Source: Cherax quadricarinatus (lineage: Eukaryota > Arthropoda > Malacostraca > Decapoda > Parastacidae). Taken from it: DNA of 64,000 nucleotides. The stretch's first letter is position 1. Every line of letters starts with the position of its first letter. A program made the position numbers and the translations under genes. Positions 34,443 through 44,661 of this stretch are shown here, in pieces. The stretch covers positions 38,713,011-38,777,010 of the forward strand of contig NC_091298.1 of NCBI RefSeq assembly GCF_038502225.1. The letters run 5' to 3'. The notes under the pieces were generated by a model, which worked only from the letters and a program-made list of their open reading frames with translations, ran no database searches and had not been told where the DNA came from.

Positions 34443-35105
34443 GGCTCTCATGGCGTTGAGTCTGGGTACAGCATGGGATCTAACATACTCTGCCTATTTC
34501 TGAAAGGTCAGTTTTTTATCAATGTAGACTCCTAAATATAGGCAGGAGCCTATCCACTCAAGTTCTATATCCAGAAAACGTAATCTGTTCACAGGATCTG
34601 GTCCCTTGAACGCCATTGCAAGAGATTTCTCGATGGAGATCTTGAGGCCTAGTTGTTTACAAGACTGTGTTATTTGGTCCAGAGCTCGCTGGGCCTGTCG
34701 CTCCAAATTGTTTTTCCCATTCACTACGAGTGCAAGATCATTAGCATAGCTGAGGAGCTGCGTATCGCTATGAAAGGAAAGGTTTACACGTTCCTGCATA
34801 AGAGTGGGACTGAGCACAACTCATTGTGGGGTGCCGTTTTCCAGGGTTTTAAAGGAAGAAAAGTAGTGTCCCTGGAAGTACACACAAGCCTGCCTGTTTC
34901 TGAAGCAAGACTCTATCCAGGCCATAGGCGCCCCTTGATCCCTTTGTGATCTAGTAATGCTAGAATTCCTCTAGGGCTGGCTAGCTCAAATGTATATGAA
35001 CTCTGCTGTACTTACTCCTTTGGTTAAACCAATTATTTTTGATGTGGTGATCCGGGTTTCCATAGGAGGTGGTCTAACACTATCCTCTCAGCAGTCTTGG
35101 CTAAG
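34443..35105 (-). pseudogene. LINE E fragment 3: reverse transcriptase palm
   Basis: Minus strand from 35105: KTAERIVLDHLLWK, ELASPRGILALL, ENGTPQ (motif B) and LLSYANDLALVVNGKNN. The catalytic YADD reads YAND. WIGSCLYLGVYIDKKLTFQK and, across a stop, PRLNAMRAIT follow, at which point the LTR element intervenes. The reading resumes at 27906. It is 5'-truncated where a hammerhead-bearing repeat starts at about 35113. Confidence 0.85.
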
Positions 35106-35112
35106 TGAAAGT

Positions 35113-35290
35113 TTAGAAACATGTGCAACATCTGGATATCTTTATTGTAGACGTTTCGCCATCCAGTGGCTGTATCAATACAGATTCTAGGACATAATTA
35201 GAAGACAGTAGAACTATATACCAAAGATGAGGTAATCAGTCCCTCGGCCTTGGAGTTAGTGTTCACAGCATCGCGGTGGAGGAGAATCTG
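35113..35290 (-). repeat. Retroelement tail carrying a hammerhead-like site
   Basis: On the minus strand it runs ...ATTACCTCATCTTTGG..., TCTAGAATCTGTATTGATAC, the hammerhead-like block, then AATAAAGATATCCAGATG and TTGCACATG. The AATAAAGATA...TTGCACATGT ending is shared with the foldback at 44506-44733. Confidence 0.6.
35140..35182 (-). ncRNA. Hammerhead-like motif
   Basis: The minus strand reads TTGATACA, stem II GCCA-CTGGA-TGGC, then CGAAAC (35153-35158 region) and GTCTAC. The core differs from CTGATGA at two positions; stem II and GAAAC are intact. Confidence 0.55.
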
Positions 35291-35313
35291 GAGCAAAGGC
35301 AAGAAGACTGGTG

Positions 35314-35335
35314 GTTATATAGGCGCCTATATAAC
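35314..35335. repeat. 22-bp perfect palindrome
   Basis: Starts GTTATATAGGC and is its own reverse complement. A second copy of its left half with GGCGCC follows at 35344-35358. Confidence 0.9.
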
Positions 35336-35364
35336 AGCCAGATGTTATATAGGCGCCTGGTGAG

Positions 35365-35843
35365 AGACCTTAACTTTCCCAAAGAAAGTGCAGAGTTACT
35401 TGACTCTAGACTGAAGAAACACATGCTTCTAGCTCCTGGAACAACATTAGCTTGGTACCGTCATCGTGAAGCGGAATTCTCTGTTCTTTGACAAAGAGGA
35501 ATCTAGTTTTCTGTTCAAATATTTCTGGCCTTACTGAAAACATGGCGATGTCATACAAAGCAGATGAATGGAGACTCTTCATTGATTCTTCTAATAGAAG
35601 TTTAAAAGCTATACTTCTCTACCATGGCAACACAGCTGCATCTGTGCCAATTGGCCATAGTGTCCAAATGTCAGAAACTTACGCAAATATGAAGACACTA
35701 ATATCTGCAGTCAAGTACTAGGATCACAATTTTCTCATTTGTGATGATTTAAAAGTTATTGCTCTCCTACTAGGTCTTCAAGGCGGATATGCCAAGTATC
35801 CCTGTTCATAGTGCTGGCAGACAGCCAGCACTATGGACGGTTA
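35365..35843 (+). pseudogene. Unnamed protein family X, N-terminal part, interrupted
   Basis: The first frame reads LVRDLNFPKESAELLDSRLK, LLAPGTTLAWYRHRE and a stop. A shifted frame continues YKADEWRLFIDSSNRSLKAI, GHSVQMSETYANMKTL and, after more breaks, GLQGGYAKYPC. LADSQHY then ends the homology where LINE A is inserted. The remainder lies at 39912-40558. The protein has no known fold I can assign. I recall similar high-copy arthropod proteins annotated as uncharacterised, so it may be transposon-derived. Multiple stops show it is dead. Confidence 0.65.
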
Positions 35844-35849
35844 CAAAGC

Positions 35850-36776
35850 ATGGCTTGCTTCTGCAGTGTTTTAAAAATTGAGGTTGGAGAGTTGAAGGAG
35901 GAGGTCTTGCTTCTCCAGGAGGAGATTAGGAGGCTGAAGGTCCACCTCAATGGGTCTGGGAGAGAGTGTGAGGTGGCTGGAGTTGTGGGGAATGAGGCTT
36001 CTAGCAGCGAGGTGCAGTCTGTCTCTCGCTGTGAGGAGGCTGTAGTTGGGGAGGCAGCAACGGCTACCAGCAGTGAGGTGCAGCCCAGCACCTGCTACAA
36101 GTGGCGAGTGGTTCACAGTAATGGAAGGCGCATCAGAGTAAGGAAAGTTAAGAGTGAAGATCTGAAGGTAGGAAATCGCTTCTCTGTTCTTCAGGATGAA
36201 TGTACTTCAGTGGCCAGTGAAGGTAAGGGTACTACTGCCCCTGCTAATGGAGGTAAGCGCATTCTTGTGGTTGGTGACTCTCAGGTAAGATACATTGACC
36301 GTGCTTTTTGTAATAGGAATAAGAAGATGAGAGATAGAGTGTGCTTCCCTGGAGCTGGTGTTGGGGACATTGTCAACAGGCTGGATAATATCATGTCAGG
36401 TAATGGGAGCAAGCCCATTATCTGTCTCAGTGCTGGTGGAAATGATATTGGGAAGGGTAGGAGAGAAGAGCTGCTAGATAAGTACAGGTCAGCTATAGAT
36501 TTCATTAAGTCTAAGGGAGGGATCCCAATCATATGTAGCATCTTGCCTAGAAGGGGAGTAGGAAATGAATGGTTGTCTAGGGCAATTGGTGTAAATTGCT
36601 GGCTAGACAGATACTGCAAGGAACTTGCAATCCCATTCATTGACAACTGGAACAACTTTTATGGCAAACATGATATGTATGCAAGGGATGGGGTACATCT
36701 CTCTGGGGCTGGGGTGGTAGCACTTGCAGACTCGATTGAGAAGGCCATTGGTGAAATGCCTATGATTTTAAACTGA
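35850..36776 (+). CDS. LINE A ORF1: coiled coil plus SGNH esterase-like domain
   Basis: The likely start is ATG 35850 (MACFCSVLKIEVGELKEEVL); an upstream in-frame ATG at 35811 belongs to the interrupted target. Residues about 10-40 form a short coiled coil. A low-complexity V/E/S/T linker follows, then an SGNH-type fold: block I RILVVGDSQV (GDS Ser), block III LSAGGNDIG (GxND) and block V YARDGVHLSGAG (DxxH), about residues 160-305. Esterase ORF1 proteins are known from CR1- and L2-group LINEs and are thought to aid RNP assembly or membrane contact. No stop or shift interrupts it. Its TGA overlaps the ORF2 ATG by one base (TGATG). Confidence 0.85.
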   Translation: MACFCSVLKIEVGELKEEVLLLQEEIRRLKVHLNGSGRECEVAGVVGNEASSSEVQSVSRCEEAVVGEAATATSSEVQPSTCYKWRVVHSNGRRIRVRKVKSEDLKVGNRFSVLQDECTSVASEGKGTTAPANGGKRILVVGDSQVRYIDRAFCNRNKKMRDRVCFPGAGVGDIVNRLDNIMSGNGSKPIICLSAGGNDIGKGRREELLDKYRSAIDFIKSKGGIPIICSILPRRGVGNEWLSRAIGVNCWLDRYCKELAIPFIDNWNNFYGKHDMYARDGVHLSGAGVVALADSIEKAIGEMPMILN

Positions 36777-39721
36777 TGGAAGATAGAGGTATGGGTGTGT
36801 GTGGGAAACAAGCAGGTTGCAACACTTGGGTTGGAAACAGTAAATGTATAAAAGGCATTCAGCATGAAGTTATAAATAAAGACAATAGATCAGGTCAGCA
36901 AACAAAGGGGGACAGCAAAGGGCAGCAAGGGACTAGCTCCCTTAAGGTTTACTATACTAATAGCAGGAGTGTAAGAAATAAGATAGATGAGCTAAGATTA
37001 ATTGCAAGTGCAGGAAACATAGATATTATTGCTATAACAGAGACCTGGCTCAATCTGAAAGATAGAGAGATGCCCTCTGAATGTCACATACAAGGCTATA
37101 AATTATTCCACACTGACAGGGTCAACAGGAAAGGTGGTGGAGTAGCGATGTATGTCAGAGACAATTTAAATTGTTGTGTTAGACAAGATATTAAATTAGA
37201 AGCGTCAGCCACTGAATCTGTTTGGTTACAGCTTCTCGAGGGCCGAGAAAAACTAATTTTGGGTGTGATTTACAGGGCCCCAAATCTTGATAGGGAGTGC
37301 AGTAAACTTCTATGGGACGAAATTCGTAAGGCATCTACATACGAAAATGTTGTGCTAATGGGAGATTTCAACTATAGACAGATTGACTGGAGCAATTTGA
37401 CAGGAAATTTAGAGTCAGGTGACTTTCTTGATACGATCCAGGATTGTTTTTTAAAACAGTTTGTGACAGAGCCAACTAGGGGAAATAACCTCCTTGACTT
37501 GGTTCTTGCCAGTAGGGAAACACTAATTAATAATCTTGAGGTTAATGATGAGCTTGGGGAAAGTGATCACAAATCACTCAGTTTTAATATATCATGGAAT
37601 TCCCCTAATAATGGCAATCAAGTCTCCGTCCCTGACTTTCGCTTGGCTGATTTCATAGGACTGAAAAATTACTTAGGTGGGCTGAACTGGAATGACCTGA
37701 CTAAGGGTCAGGTAGGTGGTGATGGTTGCCGATATGATGCTTTCCAGGGCATAGTTCTAGCTGCTCAGTCAAATTATGTTCCAAATAGGGAAATCAGATC
37801 AAACAAAAATGATCCTAAATGGATGAACAATAGATTAAAATATCTGATTGGTCAAAAGAGAGGCATATATAGGCAAATCAAAAGAGGAGAGGGGCAATTG
37901 AGAAATCGATATATTCAGTTAAAGAGAGAAATAAAAAAGGGAATTAGAAAAGCAAAAAGAGATTATGAGGTTAAAGTTGCAAGAGAATCGAAGACTAACC
38001 CAAAAGGATTCTTTCAGGTATACAGAAGTAAGATCAGGGACAAGATAGGCCCACTCAAAAGTTCCTCGGGTCAGCTCACTGACAGTGATAAGGAAATGTG
38101 TAGAATTTTTAACACATACTTCCTCTCAGTTTTTACACAGGAGGATACCAGCGATATTCCAGTAATGATAAATTATGTAGAACAGGACGATAATAAACTG
38201 TGCACTATTAGGGTCACAAGTGACATGGTCCTTAGGCAAATAGATAAATTAAAACCTAACAAATCCCCAGGCCCTGATGAACTGTATGCAAGGGTTCTAA
38301 AGGAATGTAAAGAGGAGCTTAGCACACCTTTGGCTAATCTTTTCAACATATCACTACAAACTGGCATGGTGCCAGATAAGTGGAAAATGGCAAATGTGAT
38401 ACCTATTTTCAAAACAGGTGACAGGTCCTTAGCTTCGAACTATAGACCAATAAGCCTAACCTCCATAGTGGGAAAATTTATGGAATCAATAATTGCCGAG
38501 GCAGTTCGTAGCCACCTTGAAAAGCATAAATTAATCAACGAATCTCAGCATGGTTTTACAAAGGGGCGTTCCTGCCTTACGAATTTATTAACTTTTTTCA
38601 CTAAGGTATTTGAGGAGGTAGATCATGGTAATGAATATGATATTGTGTATATGGACTTCAGTAAGGCTTTTGACAGGGTCCCACATCAGAGACTATTGAG
38701 GAAAATTAAAGCACATGGAATAGGAGGAGAAATTTTTTCCTGGATAGAGGCATGGTTGACAAATAGGCAGCAGAGAGTCTGCATAAATGGGGAGAAATCA
38801 GAGTGGGGAAGTGTCACGAGCGGTGTTCCACAGGGGTCAGTGTTGGGCCCCCTGCTGTTCACAATCTACATAAACGACATAGATGAGGGCATAAAGAGCG
38901 ACATCGGCAAGTTTGCCGATGACACCAAAATAGGCCGTCGAATTCATTCTGACGAGGACATTCGAGCACTCCAGGAAGATTTGAATAGACTGATGCAGTG
39001 GTCGGAGAAGTGGCAGATGCAGTTTAATATAGACAAATGCAAAGTTCTAAATGTTGGACAGGACAATAACCATGCCACATATAAACTAAATAATGTAGAT
39101 CTTAATATTACGGATTGCGAAAAAGATTTAGGAGTTCTGGTTAGCAGTAATCTGAAACCAAGACAACAGTGCATAAGTGTTCGCAATAAAGCTAATAGAA
39201 TCCTTGGCTTCATATCAAGAAGCATAAATAATAGGAGTCCTCAGGTTGTTCTTCAACTCTATACATCCTTGGTTAGGCCTCATTTAGATTATGCTGCACA
39301 GTTTTGGTCACCTTATTACAGAATGGATATAAATTCTCTGGAAAATGTACAAAGGAGGATGACAAAGTTGATCCCATGTATCAGAAACCTTCCCTATGAG
39401 GATAGACTAAGGGCCCTGAATCTGCACTCTCTAGAAAGACGTAGAATTAGGGGGGATATGATTGAGGTGTATAAATGGAAGACAGGAATAAATAAAGGGG
39501 ATGTAAATAGTGTGCTGAAAATATCTAGCCTAGACAGGACTCGCAGCAATGGTTTTAAGTTGGAAAAATTCAGATTCAGGAAGGATATAGGAAAGTACTG
39601 GTTTGGTAATAGAGTTGTGGATGAGTGGAACAAACTCCCAAGTACCGTTATAGAGGCCAGAACGTTGTGTAGCTTTAAAAATAGGTTGGATAAATACATG
39701 AGTGGATGTGGGTGGGTGTGA
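36776..39721 (+). CDS. LINE A ORF2: endonuclease-reverse transcriptase, intact
   Basis: 981 residues without interruption from ATG 36776. An APE-type endonuclease lies in the first 280 residues: NSRSVRNKIDEL, ITETWL (catalytic Glu), VIYRAPN, MGDFNYRQIDW (Asp/Asn) and GESDHKSL (SDH). RT spans about 480-760 with NYRPISLTS, VYMDFSKAFDRVPH (motif A Asp), SGVPQGSVLGPLLF (B) and KFADDTKIG (C, two Asp). A CR1-type C-terminal domain ends WNKLPSTVIEA...SGCGWV. All catalytic residues visible are in place. Translation probably uses stop-restart at TGATG. The 5'-truncated relative at 1083-3671 is frameshifted, so this copy is the younger or better preserved. Confidence 0.92.
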   Translation: MEDRGMGVCGKQAGCNTWVGNSKCIKGIQHEVINKDNRSGQQTKGDSKGQQGTSSLKVYYTNSRSVRNKIDELRLIASAGNIDIIAITETWLNLKDREMPSECHIQGYKLFHTDRVNRKGGGVAMYVRDNLNCCVRQDIKLEASATESVWLQLLEGREKLILGVIYRAPNLDRECSKLLWDEIRKASTYENVVLMGDFNYRQIDWSNLTGNLESGDFLDTIQDCFLKQFVTEPTRGNNLLDLVLASRETLINNLEVNDELGESDHKSLSFNISWNSPNNGNQVSVPDFRLADFIGLKNYLGGLNWNDLTKGQVGGDGCRYDAFQGIVLAAQSNYVPNREIRSNKNDPKWMNNRLKYLIGQKRGIYRQIKRGEGQLRNRYIQLKREIKKGIRKAKRDYEVKVARESKTNPKGFFQVYRSKIRDKIGPLKSSSGQLTDSDKEMCRIFNTYFLSVFTQEDTSDIPVMINYVEQDDNKLCTIRVTSDMVLRQIDKLKPNKSPGPDELYARVLKECKEELSTPLANLFNISLQTGMVPDKWKMANVIPIFKTGDRSLASNYRPISLTSIVGKFMESIIAEAVRSHLEKHKLINESQHGFTKGRSCLTNLLTFFTKVFEEVDHGNEYDIVYMDFSKAFDRVPHQRLLRKIKAHGIGGEIFSWIEAWLTNRQQRVCINGEKSEWGSVTSGVPQGSVLGPLLFTIYINDIDEGIKSDIGKFADDTKIGRRIHSDEDIRALQEDLNRLMQWSEKWQMQFNIDKCKVLNVGQDNNHATYKLNNVDLNITDCEKDLGVLVSSNLKPRQQCISVRNKANRILGFISRSINNRSPQVVLQLYTSLVRPHLDYAAQFWSPYYRMDINSLENVQRRMTKLIPCIRNLPYEDRLRALNLHSLERRRIRGDMIEVYKWKTGINKGDVNSVLKISSLDRTRSNGFKLEKFRFRKDIGKYWFGNRVVDEWNKLPSTVIEARTLCSFKNRLDKYMSGCGWV

Positions 39722-39911
39722 GTTAGACCTGATAGCTTGTGCTACCAGGTCGGTTGCCGTGTTCCTCCCTTAAGTCAATGTGACCTGACCTGACTAGGTT
39801 GGGTGCATTGGCTTAAGCCGGTAGGAGACTTGGACCTGCCTCGCATGGGCCAGTAGGCCTTCTGCAGTGTTCCTTCGTTCTTATGTTCTTCTTATGTTCT
39901 TATGTTCAAAG

Positions 39912-40558
39912 ACTGGTCACCAAGAACCAGCTTCTTACCCGGAAATCACAAAGTGAAAACTGTGCCACTAGTGGACCCCCAAGAAAATTCTGCTGCCACC
40001 ACTCCACATCAAATCAGGGATTATGAAAAATTTTGTGAAGGCCCTGAACAAGAATGGAACTGCTCTCAAGTACCTGGAGTCAAAGTTTCTTCGTATAAGT
40101 GAAGGCAAGCTAAAGGTAGGAATCTTAGTTGGCCCTCAGATTCGGGAATTCATGAAGGACAAACATTTTGATGAAGCATTAGCAGGTGTCGAGATGAATG
40201 CCTGGTTTGCATTCAAGCAGATTGTCCACAACTTTCTGGGAAACAGGCGCTCCCCCAAATATGAAAAAAAATGATCCAAGACCTGATTTCAAGTCTTCAA
40301 CAACTTGGGTCTAGAATGAGTGTGATGATGTACTTGTTGCATTGACATCTTGACTATTTTCCCAACAATTGTGGGAACTACAGTGAGGAACAAGGAGAGC
40401 GGTTCCGTCAGGATATTTGCACCATGGAAACTCGATACCAGGGCACATGGAATGTCAGCATGATGGCGGATTACTGCTGGTCATTGAAACGTAATGGTCT
40501 CGATGTACAGCACATTCGAAAATCAAAGCGGTCCTCCTTCCTTAGATTCAGTATGTAG
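39912..40558 (+). pseudogene. Unnamed protein family X, C-terminal part
   Basis: KDWSPRTSFLPGNHKVKT leads, after a frame change, to ILLPPLHIKSGIMKNFVKAL and LVGPQIREFMKDKHFDEA. AWFAFKQIVHNFLGNRRSPK follows and, after another shift, LLH*HLDYFPNNCGNYS, EEQGERFRQDICTMETRYQG and MMADYCWSLKRNG. It ends at TAG 40556-40558. A stop replaces the Ser of LHSHLD. The N-terminal part lies before LINE A at 35365-35843, and a fragment of the same motifs is at 280-592. Confidence 0.7.
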
Positions 40559-41221
40559 GCTAACCATTTGCAGCATCTTAAAACTAAAAGAATGTGATTT
40601 TCCACGATTACTTGCTTAATTTTATAAATTAACAATTTATAAAAAATTCACATTTTTTATTATCATTAATTTGTATTTTATTCAAAATCCTTACGTGATA
40701 AAGCAAAATGGTTTAGATATTTACAATCAGCAGCCCAAGAATATGTAAGATCGCAGTCATGAATAAAAATAAAAATTACAAACATTCCAAATGCAGGTCA
40801 GTGTAACTCGTGTTGTAAACAGCTGCCAGCAGTCGCCAGGATCCTTCCACGCAAGTCAGCTCATGTTAACAACCTTCCTAAATCTGCAAGTGTACCCGGC
40901 GTGATACCACTGAGTAAAAATTGTATGGAAATATGAAAAAAATGAACAATCTTGAGCAAATACGAAAAGTGTACAGTCTTGTAGAAATACAATAAACACT
41001 GAAAATTTACTAGTTAACGCAGCAACGTAAGGTCATTTCTCCTCCACTAACTATTTCACAAGTCGTTGACATAGCTAATAACAGTAAAATAATGGTAATT
41101 AGCATGGTGGAGTGGGGAAAATTAGAAAATTCTTATTTTTATGGAAATACGAGAAATATACAGTTACTTGTAGAAATACGTAAAATCTAGAACATCCATT
41201 TGCCTTTGATACCTTTGATAT
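40559..41221. other. No gene; short diverged duplications
   Basis: AT-rich. A block with ATGGAAATACGAGAAATATA CAGTTACTTGTAGAAATACG (41140-41185) is a diverged repeat of 40922-40992. It may be flanking or 3' sequence of family X. Confidence 0.4.
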
Positions 41222-44075
41222 ACCTTTGAAGAGTTTAGAGATTTTAACTACTCTCAGAGATCAACCATGGGCCAAGCTAGTCCGGTGCTTGCCTGATCAA
41301 CCAGGCTGTTGCTGCTGGAGGCCCACTGCCCCACATATCCATCACAGTCTGGTTGATCTGGCACCTGGTGAAGATACTCGTTAAGTTTCCTCCTGAAGGC
41401 TTCTACACCTGTTCCAGCCGTGTTACTGATATTTTCTGGTAAGATGTTGAATAGTCTGGGACTCCAGATGTTGATACAGTGTTCCCATATTGTCCCCACT
41501 GCACCCTTGCTCCTCACTGGGTTTATTTTACACTTCCATATCTCTCACTCCAGTATGTTGTTATGGCAGTGTGTAGATTTGGGACCAGACCCTCGAGTAC
41601 TTTCCAGGTGTATATTATCATGTATCTCTCTCTCTCTCCTCTGCTCTAATGAAGGAGTTCTCAGTAATTTAGGTGCCTTACTGGCTCAATGTGAGCCGTA
41701 AACGATCTCTTTATTTGTTCCAACTCTGATATTTCTCCTGCTTTGAACGGGGCCGTCAACACTGAGCAATATTCTAAATGAATGAGCATTAGCGATTTGA
41801 AAAGTGTCACCATCGGCAATATTTCTTTTGTTTAGAAAGTTCTCAATACCCACCCCGTCAACTTCCTGGCTGTCGTGATCTTCGTCATGTTATGTTCCTT
41901 AAAAGAAAGATCAGCTGACATAATTATTCCCAGGTCTTTTACGTGCTCCTTTCTTCATTCTTTCCATACCTAAGCAGCTGGAACTTATGACCATTGAACG
42001 TCATGTTGTTCTCCACTGCTCAATGGAAAACCCTACTTATGTCTTCCTGTAATTTTTCAGTGTCCTCTACCGTAATGACTTTCATGCTTATTTTAGTGTC
42101 ATCTGCAAATGATGATATGAAAGTGTGACGGGTGTTTTTATCTATGTCTGCTGTGAGGATGAGAAACAGCAGAGGTGCCAGGACATTGCCTTGGGGCACT
42201 GAGCTTTTGACCTCGCTGATGCTGGATCTTGTTCTGTTTGCTACTATTTGTTGTGTACTGTGTGTTAGGAACCCGAAAATCCATCTGTCTACCTTCCCCA
42301 AAATGCCCATGGCCCTCATTTTGTGAGCTATCACTCCAAACGCTTTTTCGAAATCTGTGTAAATCACATCTGCGTTTTGGTCTTCTTCCAATGCCTCCGT
42401 AATTCTGCCATAATGGTTCAGCAGCTGTGACAGACATGATCGTCCTGCTCTAAAACCATGCTGGTTCGGGTTATGCTGGTTGTGCTGGTCCATTACTCTT
42501 TCGAAGATTTTTTTATGATATGAGAAGTTAGGGCTAATGGCCTGTAATTTTTAGCTAGTGCTATGCTACTTCCCTTATGCAAAGGAACTATGTCTGCACT
42601 CTTTAAGACCTCCGGTATTTCACCTAGATCTAAGCTCTTTCTCCAAAGAATACTGAGGGCTCGTGTAAGTGGTACTTTGCACTTCTTTATAAACAGAGCA
42701 TTCCACGATTTTTTTCCAGGTGCTGAGTGAGTTGGTATGTTGTCCATTTCTTTCTCGAAATACTAATGTCCGTTAGTTGGGTTGCACGGCCTTCTGCTGG
42801 AGTGAAAAATATTTCTGCATTTTCCACCTCGCTGACATTTAGTGGATTGCTGAACACCGACTCATACTGTCCTTTTAGGATTTCACTCATTTCTTGTTCA
42901 TCGTCAGTACACTAATCTCCTCTCAATAATGGTCCAGTTCTACAGTTAGTTCTTAGTGTGGATTTTGCATAGGAATAGAAATATTTTGGGTTTCGTGCAG
43001 TATCCTGTATGGCCCTTTATTCCTTTTGAACTTTTTCTGTTGGGTATAACATCCTGAGTTTTTCCTCTAATTCAATGATCTCTCGGCTAAGCCTATCTTT
43101 TCTCTGTTGCAACATATTTGTGTTTTTAAGCAATTCAGTAACCCGTTTTCTTTTTCTGTACCATCTCCTACACTCTGTCTATATATCTGATCTGGGTTTC
43201 CTCAATGGGACGTTCTTCATACGTACTTTGTATGCTTCTGTATTCAGCTTCTCTATGCAATGGTGGGGATTTAGGGTGCTCATGTCTGATTCCCAGGATA
43301 TGTCTGATAACTCTTGGTTTAATTTTTCCCCAGTCAATTCTATGGTTGTTAAAATTAAACTTACTGAACATTCCGTCTCTAGCATTAGTGGTGCAGTTCC
43401 CTAACCCTGAGTTAATACTCGTTTGAACTTCTATGATGTTGTAATCGGAATATATTTTTTTGTAACAGTTATGTCTCTGATTAGTTCTTCGCTGTTTGTG
43501 AATATCAAATCCAGGGTATTTTAATTTCTAATGGGAACAATGATCTGTTGGTTCAACAAAGTTGGTTCACAAAGCCTCATTAGTTCCCTGGTATGTGCCT
43601 GTTGAGCCCGAGTGCTTCACGGAGATATTTCTGGTATAACATTGCATTGCACCATCTTCCATTTTACATGAGGGAGATTAAAATCTCCAAGGAGTAAAAT
43701 ATTTGGTGTGGTATTTTCTAGACTATCCACATGGTTATCTATCTTCCTTAACTGATCTGTGAATTCCTCAGCAGATGCTGATGGTGGTTTATATACTAGG
43801 ATAATTACCAATTTCCTATTCTCAACTTCAATGCCTAGAATTTTTACTATATCATTCGTAGAGTTCAGCACTTCTGTGCAACAGAAAGTATCTTTTAGTT
43901 AGAGTCCTACTCCTCACTGTGACCTATTGATTCTATCACATCTATATATGTTATAGTTTTCTATCTATATTTCTCTGTCCAAAACATCCATTGCGTTTGT
44001 TTCTGTAAATGCCTCAAACATGGCATTCGTTTCTGTTACGAGCCCACTGACATAACTAACTGTCGTTTTTATTTG
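41222..44075 (-). pseudogene. LINE C ORF2 (CR1-like), multiply broken
   Basis: The minus strand has endonuclease pieces (VIILVYKPPSAS, LLLGDFNLPHVKW, NTLDLIFTNSEELI) at 43871-43500 and a linker at 43390-42690. RT pieces are IPEVLKSADIVPLHKG, AKNYRPLALTS, QHGFRAGRSCLSQLL, IYTDFEKAFGVI, SVPQGNVLAPLLF and SSFADDTKISMKV (42750-42020). The C-terminus is GPRLF-type SPRLFNILPENI at 41517-41254. The 3' end has GGTATATCAAAGGTATCAAA short repeats, a CR1-style tail. Many frame changes and stops. Confidence 0.85.
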
Positions 44076-44544
44076 ATTTCAGACCCTGAATATTTGTAAA
44101 TATGAAGCAGGAATTACCATTGGGATGTTTTGCTTTGTTTTGTGTTTCGTTAGTATCACTGGTAATGTACTACCTGGTATGACCCCTGGTGTACATACCG
44201 CTGGTTTCTCCAGTACTGACTTTGCATTTGATTGTTTATTTGGGCGTGATGTGCTGATGCCTGGTTTGGTATGTGCCATTTTGCTGTCCGTCTGTGACCC
44301 CTGAACCATTCCCCCTGCTTGACTCTTTCTTTAATCCGATCGTTTCTCTTTTTGTCTAAAAGAGATTGCTGTTCATTTTTCCCTTCTCTGCTTTCTCTGT
44401 AGCACCACATTCCTTTTACATGATGGTCCTGGCAGCTCAGGTAATAACATTCTCTGGATTGTGTCGAAGCTTTGCACATCTCTGGGTGGAAGTACCTGCT
44501 GCACTGATAAATTAGACACATGTGCAACTCTTGGGTATCTTTAC

Positions 44545-44585
44545 TGAGGAAACGTTTCGCCACACAGTGGCTTCATCAGTCCATA
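44545..44585 (-). ncRNA. Hammerhead ribozyme core (minus)
   Basis: The minus strand reads GGACTGATGA, stem II GCCAC-TGT-GTGGC, then GAAAC and GTTTCCTC. CTGATGA (44573-44579) and GAAAC (44554-44558) are both canonical. Helix III would be short and self-complementary (AAACGTTT), as in Penelope-like hammerheads thought to act as dimers. Confidence 0.7.
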
Positions 44586-44620
44586 CAAAGGAGAATCTTG
44601 AAGAACAAGATTCTCCTTTG

Positions 44621-44661
44621 TATGGACTGATGAAGCCACTGTGTGGAGAAACGTTTCCTCA
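44621..44661 (+). ncRNA. Hammerhead ribozyme core (plus), one stem change
   Basis: CTGATGA at 44627-44633, stem II GCCAC-TGT-GTGGA, GAAAC at 44648-44652, GTTTCC. The closing C of stem II is A, disrupting one pair next to GAAAC. Mirror image of the core at 44545-44585. Confidence 0.65.

Larger units (their letters stand above)
35849..39906 (+). mobile_element. LINE A, apparently full-length CR1-like element
   Basis: About 4.06 kb between 5-bp CAAAG copies (35844-35848 and 39907-39911). ORF1 begins almost at the 5' boundary, so the 5' UTR is short or lost. ORF1 and ORF2 are both open. The 3' end carries GTTCTTATGTTCTTCTTATG-type short repeats, the sort of tail CR1-like elements have instead of poly(A). 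It is inserted into family X. Confidence 0.85.
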
